Assembly (NCBI RefSeq): GCF_014651035.1
Contig: NZ_BMWC01000007.1
Span: forward strand, 1 to 64,000
Origin: Streptomyces lomondensis
GTDB taxonomy: Bacteria; Actinomycetota; Actinomycetes; Streptomycetales; Streptomycetaceae
DNA length: 64,000 bases
Reading direction: 5' to 3'
The translations under genes and the position numbers were made by a program. The notes under the pieces were generated by a model that saw only the letters and a program-made list of their open reading frames with translations, was not told the origin of the DNA and made no database searches. Positions 32,537 to 43,539 of this stretch are shown here, one piece after another. The number at the start of each line of letters is the position of its first letter. The stretch's first letter is position 1.

Positions 32537-35500
32537 GGGCGGTTGGATCCGACGGTACTCGGCGGCAAGCTGGCGTCCGCGCTGGTCGCCCCGCTGCTGA
32601 AGAAGCTCTTCCGCGCGGAGGGCCCGGGAGCGGGCCTGGTCGACAAACCGGTGCGCCTCTCCGCGCTCGTCTCCTTCCGGGGCGAGAAGCGCACCCTCAC
32701 CGAGCCGGACGTGCACAGGCTCGCCGGGCGGATCGTGGCGCAGGCGGTGGACTCCCCGGGCGAGCCGCCCTTCCCGGCCGACGAGCAGACCGCCGTCACC
32801 GACACCCTGGCCCGCAGGCTGCTCGCCATCGGCGACCTCGACATGGACGACGTCCAGGCGGTCCGCCTCGGCCACCGCGAGCTGGCCAAGAGACTGCACT
32901 ACGCGGCCCCGCCACCCGACGGGCTGTCCACGGACTCCTGCCACTTCCTCGACCACGCGACCGAGTGGGCGTGCCTGAACATCCTGGAGTTCTTCACCCG
33001 CCGCTCCACGTTCGTCGCCCGCACCCTGATCGAGCAGACCCGGGCCCAGGCGGAACTGATCGCCAAGGTCGACGAGCTGATCACCCGCACACCCCGCCCG
33101 GGCAGCCGGGACGCCGCCTTCGAACGCCGCTACCTGCCGTACGTCGCCGAGCGCCACAACCACATCACCATCTACGGCATCGACCTGCGCGACTCCCCCG
33201 ACCGCTGGCCCCTGGAGGTCGCCTACCTCAGCCTGGAGGCGACGAGCGGCGAGGAGACCGCCGCAGCCGATGCGCCGCCGGGCGAGCACACGGGCGCCGC
33301 CACCGTCCGGCTGCCCGCGGAGGAGGCCCTCGGCAGCCACGACCGGGTCCTGCTGCGCGGCGACGCCGGCTCCGGCAAGACCACCCTGGTGCAGTGGCTG
33401 GCGGTGACCGCCGCCCGGGACGGGGCTCGCATCCCGTTCGTCCTCCCGCTGCGCACCCTGATCCGCGCGGACAGCCTGCCGACGCCGTCCGGTTTCCTCA
33501 CGGCGGTGAGCTGCCCGCTCACCCCGCCCGAGGGCTGGGCCGAACGCGTCCTGACCGCCGGGCGCGGGCTCGTCCTGGTCGACGGCCTGGACGAGATCCC
33601 CGCCGCCGACCGGCACCGCACCCGCGACTGGCTGCTCGCCCTGATCCACGCCTTCCCCGGCAACCACTGGCTGCTGACCTCCCGCCCCACGGCCGTACGC
33701 CCCGACTGGCTGGCCGGCGAGGGCTTCAGGGAACTGACCCTCACGCCGATGCGCCGCGCCGATGTGAGGACGTTCGTGCACCGCTGGCACGCGGCCGCGC
33801 GGGCGCCCGAGTACGAGACGCAGCTCCTGGACTCCCTGCGCACCAAACGCGACCTGGCCCGCCTCGCCACCAACCCCCTGATGTGCGGCCTGATCTGCGC
33901 CCTGCACCGGGAGCGGCGGGGGTACCTCCCCACCGGCCGCAAGGAGCTGTACGACGCCGCCCTCGGGATGCTGCTCGCGCGCCGCGACCGGGAGCGGGGC
34001 ATGGGCTCGGTGGACGGGGCCGAGCTGGGCGAGGAGGCCCAGCTGGAGGTGCTCCAGCGCCTCGCCTACGCGCTGGTGCTGAGCGGCCGTACGGAGATGG
34101 ACCTGGAGACGGCCGAGGACATCGTGGCCCGCTGCCTGCCGGTCATCGCGCCGGCGTCGGGCCAGGGTGACGCGGGGGCGTTACTGCGCACGCTCCTGCT
34201 CCGCAGCGGCCTGCTCCGCCAGCCCGGCGAGGGCGTCGTCGACTTCGTCCACCGCACCTTCCAGGACTACCTGGGCGCCCGGTACGCCGTCGAGGAGGGC
34301 CACCTGGGCGTCCTCGCCGGCCACGCGGACGACAGCCTCTGGGAGGACGTGATCCGCATGGCTGTCGCGCACGCCCGCCCCCGGGAACGAGCGACCCTGC
34401 TGCGGCGGCTGCTGGCCGCGGACACCCCGCGGCTGACCCTCCTGGCGCTGGCGTGCCTGGAGCACGCGGCGGCCCTGGACCCGGGAGTACGGGCGGAGGT
34501 GGAGGAACGGGCCGGGACGCTCATCCCGCCGCGTACGACGCCGGAGGCGCGGGCCTTGGCGGAGGCCGGACCGCTGGTCCTGGAGCTGCTGCCCGGGCCG
34601 GAGGGGCTGACCGCCCAAGAGGCCCACGGCGTCGTCGTCACCGCCTCGCTCCTCGGAGCCGAGGAGGACCAGAGCGCGCTCGCGGTGCTGCGCCGCTTCC
34701 GCGAGCATCCGGATCTCGACGTACGGCGCCAGATCGCGGGGACCTGGAGCCGGTTCGACACGCACGAGTTCGCGGTCGACGTGCTCGACCACCTGGAGCG
34801 GGACGACCTCACCGTGGTCTGCGAATCGGCCGAGCAGAGGGCGATGCTCCACCTGATGCGCCCCTGGGCGAATCTGAGGTTCGACGGCCCGCTGACCGCG
34901 GCCGAACTCCTCGACTGCGTCCCCGAGCCCGCCGAGGTCCGATTCCTGGACCTGCGGAACAATCCGAGCCTCGGCTACCTGGGGGAGCTACAGGCGGCGT
35001 TCCCGTCCCTGACCGGTCTGTGGCTCCAGCGCTGCCCAGGCACCTTCGGCCTCTCAAGGCTCGCGGAACTTCCGCTCACCGATCTGGTGGTCTTCGACCG
35101 CGGCGCGGACTTCACCGGGCTGGGCAAGCTGAACAAGCTCACGCTGCTCTCGATCGACGGAAACGTCCCGGGGGACTGCCTCGCCGATACCCTCCCCGCC
35201 GACGCACCCTTGCGGCGTCTCTTCCTCGGCATGGATTCCATCCACTCGACCGGGCTGCGTGGCCTGGCCCGGTGGCCCACACTCCAGTCCCTCACGTTCG
35301 GCGTGTCCGGCCGAACGCCCCTGAGCGCCGAGGACTGGTCCGAGGTGGCCGCTCTTCCGGCACTCACAGCGCTGTCCCTCTACGGGCAGCCCGAGGGCTA
35401 CGCTCAAGGCGCCGTGCCGGAACTGCCCGGCGTCCGGTCCCTGCAGTTCCTCGTGGAACCACCGCCCCCGGAATCGCTGCGCTTGCTCGCCTCCCGCCTG

Positions 35501-35599
35501 CCGGGGCTGCGCACCCTGGGCGTCAGCAAGCTCGACAGCGAGGAGTTCCTCGCCCCCTACGCCGAGATCTTCCCCACCGCCGAGATCATCCGCATCTGA
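32534..35599 (+). CDS. NACHT-domain STAND NTPase with leucine-rich repeats
   Basis: 1021 residues. A helical N-terminal region (about 1-200) precedes a NACHT NTPase with Walker A GDAGSGKTT (276-284) and Walker B LVLVDGLDE (346-354), then helical repeats and, from about 800, leucine-rich repeats (EVRFLDLRNNPSLGYL, LTDLVVFDRGADF). This is the prokaryotic NLR-like plan; some bacterial NACHT proteins defend against phage, others regulate development. No separate effector domain is recognised. Residue 550 is encoded by TTA (34181-34183), so translation should need the bldA tRNA. The GTG start at 32534 is part of a hairpin; a TTG at 32543 is an alternative. Confidence 0.9.
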   Translation: MGRLDPTVLGGKLASALVAPLLKKLFRAEGPGAGLVDKPVRLSALVSFRGEKRTLTEPDVHRLAGRIVAQAVDSPGEPPFPADEQTAVTDTLARRLLAIGDLDMDDVQAVRLGHRELAKRLHYAAPPPDGLSTDSCHFLDHATEWACLNILEFFTRRSTFVARTLIEQTRAQAELIAKVDELITRTPRPGSRDAAFERRYLPYVAERHNHITIYGIDLRDSPDRWPLEVAYLSLEATSGEETAAADAPPGEHTGAATVRLPAEEALGSHDRVLLRGDAGSGKTTLVQWLAVTAARDGARIPFVLPLRTLIRADSLPTPSGFLTAVSCPLTPPEGWAERVLTAGRGLVLVDGLDEIPAADRHRTRDWLLALIHAFPGNHWLLTSRPTAVRPDWLAGEGFRELTLTPMRRADVRTFVHRWHAAARAPEYETQLLDSLRTKRDLARLATNPLMCGLICALHRERRGYLPTGRKELYDAALGMLLARRDRERGMGSVDGAELGEEAQLEVLQRLAYALVLSGRTEMDLETAEDIVARCLPVIAPASGQGDAGALLRTLLLRSGLLRQPGEGVVDFVHRTFQDYLGARYAVEEGHLGVLAGHADDSLWEDVIRMAVAHARPRERATLLRRLLAADTPRLTLLALACLEHAAALDPGVRAEVEERAGTLIPPRTTPEARALAEAGPLVLELLPGPEGLTAQEAHGVVVTASLLGAEEDQSALAVLRRFREHPDLDVRRQIAGTWSRFDTHEFAVDVLDHLERDDLTVVCESAEQRAMLHLMRPWANLRFDGPLTAAELLDCVPEPAEVRFLDLRNNPSLGYLGELQAAFPSLTGLWLQRCPGTFGLSRLAELPLTDLVVFDRGADFTGLGKLNKLTLLSIDGNVPGDCLADTLPADAPLRRLFLGMDSIHSTGLRGLARWPTLQSLTFGVSGRTPLSAEDWSEVAALPALTALSLYGQPEGYAQGAVPELPGVRSLQFLVEPPPPESLRLLASRLPGLRTLGVSKLDSEEFLAPYAEIFPTAEIIRI

Positions 35600-35614
35600 C
35601 CCCGGGCACGGGAA

Positions 35615-35646
35615 AGGGGCCGATGCCCCGGAAGGCACCGGCCCCT
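35615..35646. terminator. Bidirectional terminator between the NACHT gene and clpC
   Basis: AGGGGCCG (35615-35622) pairs with CGGCCCCT (35639-35646), with an inner TGCC/GGCA pair, between convergent stop codons. Confidence 0.8.
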
Positions 35647-35664
35647 CTCACTCGGCCGTGACGC

Positions 35665-38190
<2,526 letters not shown>

Positions 38191-38631
38191 CGTTAATCGC
38201 TCCTCAGAGCGGTCAGGCAGTGGGGGGAACTTCCCCTCCCTGTCCTTCCGCAGCTTAGTCCCGCAAGCGGGGACCGCTCATTCCAACTGCCGACACCGTC
38301 CTTGGCCTCCTGACCCCGAACGCCGACATCTGCTCCAACCCGATGGTGCGAGACGATGTTCCCGCAGGCCAGGCAGATACCCCACTCGCCAGTACGCCGA
38401 TGGCGAACGTGAGACGTCCTTTTCTGCGTGTCGCCCCCTCCCACTAGGGATGTCTTACCCGTACGGACCGGAAGTCCATGCCGAGCGCTCCCGTTCCCTC
38501 CGCTACGGGCGAACAACCTTGCGCTTCCGCGCACCCCCTACACGCCCCCATTTCGCCACTCTGTGCACTCATCTCACTACACAGCGTGCCGTCAGCGTAA
38601 CCCGCACGTCCTTCCGGCGGTTGCACTTGGC
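38191..38631. promoter_or_regulatory. clpC promoter region with two ClgR-like boxes
   Basis: On the minus strand, GTTCGCCCGTAGCG lies at 38514-38501 and GTTCGCCATCGGCG at 38408-38395. Both fit the GTTCGC-N5-GCG pattern of ClgR sites. They are in the same orientation and 106 bases apart. Short open frames here have no supporting features, and the region is treated as a long divergent control region shared with the gene at 38632. Confidence 0.65.
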
Positions 38632-39549
38632 ATGTTCGTCGCCCCTCATCCCGTGATCGCCTCCGCGCCCCGGGCCGTCCCGCTTCCCCGCCGGCCGCTC
38701 GACCCGGTGGATCTCGACGCGAGCGGTCAGGTCCGGCGGTGGTACGAGGACGAACTGGGCTGGCCGACGGTGCCGGGCGATCCGCCGAGGCTGGCGGTGG
38801 GAGTGCGCTTCGACGTACTGGACGTGCCCGCCGAGGCGGGACACGCCGCGCTGCGGCGCCTGGGCCCCGGCTCTCCGGTGGCCGTGCGGGGCGACCGGAT
38901 GCAGCTGCTGGTGGCCACCGGCAGCGCCGAGGAACTGCCCGGGCTGCTGGAGTGGCTGGAGTGGGGAACCCTGACGCTCGACCTGACCGCGATCGGGCCG
39001 GGCGGTCAGGTGGACGCGCCGTTGCCTCCGGGGATGGACGGACGGCGGCTTCCCGAGGGGGGCGCTCGGCCAGCCCTGGAGGTGGACGGGCGGGTGCTCC
39101 CTGACGAGGGTGCGCGGATGCCTGCCGAAGTGGACGCCCGGTCGCTTCCTGGCGGTGGTGGTCAGCTGCTGCCTGACGGAATCAGCACGCGGACGCACCC
39201 GGACGTCGGCGTACGGCAGCTCGTCGGAGTCGACGCGCCGTCGCCCTCCGGGGTGGACGCGCGGTCGGCGTCCGGAACGGATGCGCCGCTGTCCTGCGAG
39301 CCCGGCCCGTTCGCCGGTCGGCCGCTTCCCCTGGGCCGACTCGGTTCCCAGGGGGCCGCTGTGTGGCTGCGGCCCCCCGAGCCGGGATGCGAGGTCGAGA
39401 CCTCGCTGCCGACGCTGTCGGCCTTGGGGAGCGGTGGGGGCGCCCCCGATCTCGTACGGCTGGTGGACACGGTGGCCACACAGTGCCACCGGATCCGGCT
39501 GCGGCGCGCGTGCGCCCAGCCTCCGGCCTTGCGTGCGCAGGGTCGGTAG
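38632..39549 (+). CDS. SCO3374-like protein with low-complexity insertion
   Basis: 305 residues. The N-terminal half (about 1-125) and the last 75 residues (GRLGSQGAAVWLRPPEPG to DLVRLVDTVATQCHRIRL) match, as far as I recognise, the conserved SCO3374-type protein next to lsr2 in Streptomyces; it recalls DNA primase/polymerase-like proteins, but I see no catalytic triad. Residues about 130-230 form a degenerate repeat rich in VDARxLPxxGAR that looks like an insertion between the two conserved parts. The ATG at 38632 begins MFVAPHPVIASAPRAVPLP. It converges on lsr2, 9 bases apart. Confidence 0.75.
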   Translation: MFVAPHPVIASAPRAVPLPRRPLDPVDLDASGQVRRWYEDELGWPTVPGDPPRLAVGVRFDVLDVPAEAGHAALRRLGPGSPVAVRGDRMQLLVATGSAEELPGLLEWLEWGTLTLDLTAIGPGGQVDAPLPPGMDGRRLPEGGARPALEVDGRVLPDEGARMPAEVDARSLPGGGGQLLPDGISTRTHPDVGVRQLVGVDAPSPSGVDARSASGTDAPLSCEPGPFAGRPLPLGRLGSQGAAVWLRPPEPGCEVETSLPTLSALGSGGGAPDLVRLVDTVATQCHRIRLRRACAQPPALRAQGR

Positions 39550-39558
39550 TGCCGCTGA

Positions 39559-39894
39559 TCAGCCGTTGGCCTTCTCGTACGCCTCGCGGATGGTCGCCGG
39601 AACACGGCCGCGGTCGTTGACCTCGTAGCCGTTCTCCTTCGCCCACGCGCGGATGGCCGCCGTGTCCTGGCTGCCGCTCGAAGCCGCGCGCGCCTTTCCG
39701 CGCCCGCCCGAAGCACGGCCTCCGGTACGACGACCGCCCTTCACGTAAGGCTCGAGAAGGCCACGGAGCTTGTCCGCATTGGCGGTGGTGAGATCGATCT
39801 CGTACGTCTTGCCGTCCAGCGCGAACGTCACGGTCTCGTCCGCCTCGCCACCGTCGAGGTCGTCGACAAGAAGGACCTGAACCTTCTGTGCCAC
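39559..39894 (-). CDS. lsr2: Lsr2 nucleoid-associated silencing protein
   Basis: 111 residues. Binds AT-rich DNA, bridges it and silences horizontally acquired and secondary-metabolite genes. The N-terminal oligomerisation domain (about 1-60) has VQVLLVDDLDGGEADETVTFALDG, a basic Gly/Arg linker follows, and the C-terminal DNA-binding domain ends in WAKENGYEVNDRGRVPATIREAYEKA with the AT-hook-like RGR. The GTG at 39894 is chosen because AAAGGA lies 7 bases upstream; an earlier ATG is rejected. This is the main Lsr2 by context. Confidence 0.98.
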   Translation of the reverse strand: MAQKVQVLLVDDLDGGEADETVTFALDGKTYEIDLTTANADKLRGLLEPYVKGGRRTGGRASGGRGKARAASSGSQDTAAIRAWAKENGYEVNDRGRVPATIREAYEKANG

Positions 39895-39960
39895 CGGATT
39901 TCCTTTCATCGATATCTTCAGGGCCCGGGGTGTGCCGGCGTCCGCCGTATCGCCGTCCCC

Positions 39961-39992
39961 TGTTATATGCAGTACTGCAGTACCTCGGAAAG
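39961..39992. promoter_or_regulatory. Palindrome in the lsr2 promoter
   Basis: A perfect 12-base palindrome GTACTGCAGTAC lies at 39972-39983 between a -10 TATAAC (39966-39961, minus strand) and a -35-like TTTCCG 18 bases upstream. It could be an operator or an Lsr2 self-regulation site; the surrounding DNA is unusually AT-rich for this window. Confidence 0.55.
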
Positions 39993-40139
39993 CAAACCGC
40001 TTTTGCCGGAAAAACACAAACCCTCGGCAGAGACCGGTAGCCCGCCGCCCGACCGGAAACGTGCGCGTTTCGGACATAGGGCACCGGGGCAGGGGTGGCG
40101 CCGTGGAATACGTCTTGACGAACCGGCCGGCCCTGGCGA

Positions 40140-40673
40140 TCACAGATGCAGAAGCATCCGGCTGTTGCCCAAGGTGTTCGGTTTCACTCGTTCGAGACCG
40201 AGGAACTCCGCGACGCCCTCGTCATAGGAACGCAGCAGCTCCGCGTAGACATCCGTGTCGACGGGCGTCTCGCCGATCTCCACGAAGCCGTGCTTGCCGA
40301 AGAAGTCCACTTCGAAGGTCAGACAGAAAACCCGGCGAACGCCGAGCCAGCGGGCGGTGTCCAGCAACTTCTCCAGCAACTGGTGTCCGACGCCCGCGCC
40401 CTTCAGGCCGGGCTTCACCGCGAGAGTGCGGACTTCCGCGAGGTCTTCCCACATCACGTGCAGGGCTCCGCAGCCGACGACCTCGGCGTTGTCGTCGCGT
40501 TCCGCGACCCAGAACTCCTGGATGTCCTCGTAAAGCGTCACCGTCGCTTTGTCGAGCAGGATGCCCCCGCGGACGTAGGCGTCAAGGAGGCGGCGCACGG
40601 CCGGGACATCGCTGGTGCGGGCCCGCCGGACGGTGATGGCTTTTGCGGTGGCTTCGGGGCTCTTCGCGGACAT
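40140..40673 (-). CDS. GNAT amino-acid N-acetyltransferase, probable N-acetylglutamate synthase
   Basis: 177 residues of the GNAT fold. Acetyl-CoA motif A is VKPGLKGAGVGHQLLEKLL, and the C-terminal FEVDFFGKHGFVEIGETPVD is characteristic of short ArgA-like N-acetylglutamate synthases of actinobacteria. These acetylate glutamate at the first step of arginine synthesis. The fit is to the family; substrate is inferred. It is preceded by a BlaI-type gene 9 bases upstream on the same strand, so the two are probably co-transcribed. Confidence 0.85.
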   Translation of the reverse strand: MSAKSPEATAKAITVRRARTSDVPAVRRLLDAYVRGGILLDKATVTLYEDIQEFWVAERDDNAEVVGCGALHVMWEDLAEVRTLAVKPGLKGAGVGHQLLEKLLDTARWLGVRRVFCLTFEVDFFGKHGFVEIGETPVDTDVYAELLRSYDEGVAEFLGLERVKPNTLGNSRMLLHL

Positions 40674-40682
40674 GAGCGGACG

Positions 40683-41285
40683 CTATCGCCCGCCGGGGTC
40701 CTGTGCGGAGGCGGGGTTCTCCGGGGGGCCCTCCGGGGGGCCTTCCGGGGGTTCGGGGCGTTCCGGGCGTTCCCGGGGTTCCGGCCGTTCCGGCGGTTCT
40801 GTGGGTTCCGCGCGTTCGGCGCGTTCTGGGGGTTCGGCGGGTTCCGCGCGTTCTGCAGGTTCGGCGGGTTCCGCGCGTTCCGTGCGCGGAGCGGATTCCG
40901 ACGGTTCGGTCGGTTCTTGGGTTTCCGGGCCCTGGACGATGCGTACGGCATCGCGGAGAGCGTGGCGCTGTTCCTCGCTCATCATGCCGAAGAAGGCGAC
41001 GAGAGCGGCGGCGGGGTTGTCGCTCTGCGACCAGGCCTCGTTCATCAGGGCGGCGGCGTAGGCGGCGCGTGTGGAGACCGCCTCATATCGATAGGCGCGG
41101 CCTTCCGCCTCGCGGCGCACCCAACCCTTCTGATGGAGATTGTCCAAAACGGTCATCACCGTGGTGTAGGCGATGGACCGCTCCTTCTGAAGATCTTCCA
41201 GGACTTCTCGAACGGTCACGGGGCGGTTCCACTTCCAGACCCGCGACATGACCGCGTCTTCGAGTTCTCCCAATGGGCGAGGCAC
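40683..41285 (-). CDS. BlaI/MecI-type transcriptional repressor with repetitive C-terminal tail
   Basis: 200 residues. The first 115 are a winged-helix BlaI/MecI/CopY domain (PLGELEDAVMSRVWKWNRPVTVREVLEDLQKERSIAYTTVMTVLDNLHQKGWV). The last 75 are a low-complexity run of ERAEPAEP-type units (Glu, Pro, Arg, Ala). The DNA (40725-40900) is correspondingly full of short TTCnGn repeats. In other bacteria such repressors are cleaved by a BlaR/MecR-type membrane protease; none is seen here. ATG start at 41285. Confidence 0.9.
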   Translation of the reverse strand: MPRPLGELEDAVMSRVWKWNRPVTVREVLEDLQKERSIAYTTVMTVLDNLHQKGWVRREAEGRAYRYEAVSTRAAYAAALMNEAWSQSDNPAAALVAFFGMMSEEQRHALRDAVRIVQGPETQEPTEPSESAPRTERAEPAEPAERAEPAEPPERAERAEPTEPPERPEPRERPERPEPPEGPPEGPPENPASAQDPGGR

Positions 41286-41432
41286 AGCTCAGAACAATAG
41301 TGGGAGATCTGGGTAATGGCGTGGCGGACGTGCGCTTCACCGGCGAACGGGAACAAAAAGGGCGTACGACTCGAAAGTGCGGGCTGCGCGGTGGCGGCCT
41401 CGCGGAGTCGTACGCCGGCGGCGGGGGTGGGG

Positions 41433-41621
41433 TCAGGCGTCTGCCCTGGGGCTGGTCGCGGAGGACTGCTGGGCGCCCTCCGCGCGCGCGAGGGCGGCGT
41501 CGACGGCCGCGTCCTCCTTGGCCTTGTTGGCGCCGCCCTGTGTCTTCACGATCACCCGGATCACGCCGATGAAGAAGACGGCCATGACGACCGGGGGCAG
41601 GAGCGCGGAGACGTAGTCCAT
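41433..41621 (-). CDS. Small single-pass membrane protein
   Basis: 62 residues. One membrane helix (SALLPPVVMAVFFIGVIRVIV) is followed by a charged C-terminal cytoplasmic tail (KEDAAVDAALARAEGAQQSS). No family motif is known to me; conserved position next to the BlaI gene in Streptomyces suggests it is real. It lies 18 bases after the gene at 42320 on the same strand. Confidence 0.7.
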   Translation of the reverse strand: MDYVSALLPPVVMAVFFIGVIRVIVKTQGGANKAKEDAAVDAALARAEGAQQSSATSPRADA

Positions 41622-41639
41622 GGATCCAGAGTAGCCACG

Positions 41640-42320
41640 TCAGCCCGCGGCGAGCTGCTGGGGGTTGGCCGGGGGTGGCGGGGTGGGCTTGCGGCGCGGG
41701 AAGACCTCGCCCGGGGTGGGGATCGGGCGGGTGGGCTTCGGGGTGCCCGGGGCGGGGGTGGGCTTGGGGGCGGGCGCGGGCTTCGGGGCGGCCGGCTTTC
41801 GCACGGGCTTCTTCTCGGGCTGCTTCTCGGGGGTGTCCTTGACGGAGGTCCCGGTGAGGCCGGAGAGGCCGCCGGAGCGGCCCCCGGGGAGGGCGTGGAG
41901 GCGGGTGCGGCAGGCGGGGACGGTGGGGGTGTCGCGGGTCGTGGCGATGATGGAGGCGACCGTGCAGCGGTCCAGGAGGGCGGCGGCGGTGGGGTTGCCG
42001 CGCAGGGCGCTGAGGGCGGCGAGGTCGTCCGGGTGCGGGCGGTATCCGGCGCCCAGCGCCTCGTCCAGGAGTGCGAGGTAGCCGGCGGCGGTGCCGGGGA
42101 GGGCGGCGCGGTACCGGCCGAGGTCGGCCACGAGGAAGGCACGCAGCCTGGCCCCCTCCCGCATCGCCTCGTCGAGCGACTCTGCGAGGCGGAGGCAGTC
42201 CTGGACGTCGTCGGACGAGGCGGAGGTGGGGTGGAGGGCGAGGGCGAGAGCGCGGCGGAGCACACGCAGCTCCTCCACGCCGAACGCCATGCCGCCGCGG
42301 GATCCGTATGGCGTGGGCAT
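41640..42320 (-). CDS. Conserved actinobacterial protein with proline/lysine-rich tail
   Basis: 226 residues. A helical N-terminal part (about 1-125: MAFGVEELRVLRRALALAL to GRYRAALPGTAAGYLALLDEALGAGY) is followed by a Pro/Lys/Thr-rich disordered tail (KPAAPKPAPAPKPTPAPG). No enzyme motif is seen. The ATG at 42320 has TATCGT at -12 to -7 and no ribosome-binding site, consistent with a leaderless transcript. It lies directly downstream of the dispersed repeat copy B. Confidence 0.7.
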   Translation of the reverse strand: MPTPYGSRGGMAFGVEELRVLRRALALALHPTSASSDDVQDCLRLAESLDEAMREGARLRAFLVADLGRYRAALPGTAAGYLALLDEALGAGYRPHPDDLAALSALRGNPTAAALLDRCTVASIIATTRDTPTVPACRTRLHALPGGRSGGLSGLTGTSVKDTPEKQPEKKPVRKPAAPKPAPAPKPTPAPGTPKPTRPIPTPGEVFPRRKPTPPPPANPQQLAAG

Positions 42321-42404
42321 GCGGCGACGATACGCGCTAATCAGACAAATTCCGCATAACGGGCGGGTGTGGCGTGGGGGACCACTCGGGTGGTGGTGGG
42401 GTGC

Positions 42405-42618
42405 GGTGCCTGCGGCGGCCTGCGCAGGTGGGGTGGGGGTGCGCGTCTTCGCCTGACGCCGGGTGGTGGGTCGGGGCCGCGCCGGGGGGTGTTCGTCCTC
42501 GGAACGGCGCGATGGGGTGTCACACCGACTCACTGGCGTTGACGCGCCAACCGCTGCGGGCGGACACCCCCCGACACGGCCCCTTGCGCCGTCCGGCGGC
42601 TGCGGGCGCGTCGTGGCT
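42405..42618. repeat. Dispersed intergenic palindromic element, copy B
   Basis: About 214 bases, the second copy of the element at 5598-5812. Arms lie at 42473-42495 and 42561-42583 and enclose 65 bases. Compared with copy A the left arm has one C-to-T change, which would turn a C:G pair into U:G in plus-strand RNA and so keep it paired. As at copy A, it sits after the stop of one minus-strand gene (coaX) and before the start of the next. Confidence 0.9.
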
Positions 42619-42724
42619 CACCCAGCTGCGGGCAGTCGTGCCGCTGGGGCGGCACCCGTCCCACAGAAGCGGCACCCCGCTGCGTCGGGCTGCGCGACGC
42701 CCCGGCCTCAGCGAACAACGCCGC
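42619..42724. repeat. Hairpin module next to copy B
   Basis: GTGCCGC-TGGG-GCGGCAC forms a perfect hairpin at 42638-42655, and GCGGCACCC recurs shortly after it. This module is absent beside copy A. It resembles small GCGGCAC repeats that I recall between Streptomyces genes; it may act as the coaX terminator. Confidence 0.6.
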
Positions 42725-43522
42725 TCACATACGCGACACGTTCCGCTCGTACACCAGTCGCAGGCCGATCAGCGTCAGCCATGGCTCATGTTCGTCGATG
42801 ACCGACGACTCGCCGAGGACCATCGGCGCGAGCCCGCCCGTCGCGATGACGGTGACGTCGTCGGGGTCCTCGGCCAGCTCGCGGGCCACGCGGTTGACGA
42901 CCCCGTCGACCTGGCCGGCGAAACCGTAGATGATGCCCGACTGCATCGCCTCGACCGTGTTCTTGCCGATGACGCTGCGCGGCCTGGCCACCTCGATCTT
43001 GCGGAGCTGGGCGCCGCGGACGCCGAGGGCCTCGACGGAGATCTCGATGCCGGGGGCGATGACGCCGCCGACGTACTCGCCGCGCGCGCTGACCGCGTCG
43101 AACGTCGTCGCCGTGCCGAAGTCGACGACGATGGCCGGGCCGCCGTAGAGCTCGACCGCCGCGACCGCGTTGATGATGCGGTCCGCGCCGACCTCCTTGG
43201 GGTTGTCCATGAGGATCGGGACGCCCGTCTTGACGCCCGGTTCGACGAGGACCGCCGGGACGTCGCCGTAGTAGCGGCGCGTCACCTCGCGGAGTTCGTG
43301 CAGGACCGAGGGGACGGTGGCGCAGATGGCGATGCCGTCGATGCCGTCGCCCAGTTCGTCGCCGAGGAGCGGGTGCATGCCCATCAGGCCCTGGAGGAGG
43401 ACCGCCAGCTCGTCGGCGGTGCGGCGCGCGTCCGTGGAGATGCGCCAGTGTTCGACGATGTCCTCGCCGTCGAACAGGCCCAGGACGGTGTGGGTGTTTC
43501 CTACGTCGATCGTCAGCAGCAT
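42725..43522 (-). CDS. coaX: Type III pantothenate kinase
   Basis: 265 residues of the ASKHA fold. Phosphorylates pantothenate, the first step of coenzyme A synthesis. The N-terminal phosphate motif is DVGNTHT (residues 6-12), later motifs are GADRIINAVAA, VVDFGTATTFD and GGVIAPGIE. ATG start at 43522. It lies 17 bases after nadC at the end of the cofactor cluster, next to panC, which makes its substrate. Confidence 0.96.
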   Translation of the reverse strand: MLLTIDVGNTHTVLGLFDGEDIVEHWRISTDARRTADELAVLLQGLMGMHPLLGDELGDGIDGIAICATVPSVLHELREVTRRYYGDVPAVLVEPGVKTGVPILMDNPKEVGADRIINAVAAVELYGGPAIVVDFGTATTFDAVSARGEYVGGVIAPGIEISVEALGVRGAQLRKIEVARPRSVIGKNTVEAMQSGIIYGFAGQVDGVVNRVARELAEDPDDVTVIATGGLAPMVLGESSVIDEHEPWLTLIGLRLVYERNVSRM

Positions 43523-43539
43523 GGCCCGTACCCGCTCCC

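Noticed and set aside
38193..38534. Open frame of 113 codons on the minus strand upstream of clpC
   Set aside because: It contains a CxxC-like pair but no ribosome-binding site, runs through the ClgR boxes and ends at the clpC start; regulatory DNA is the better reading.
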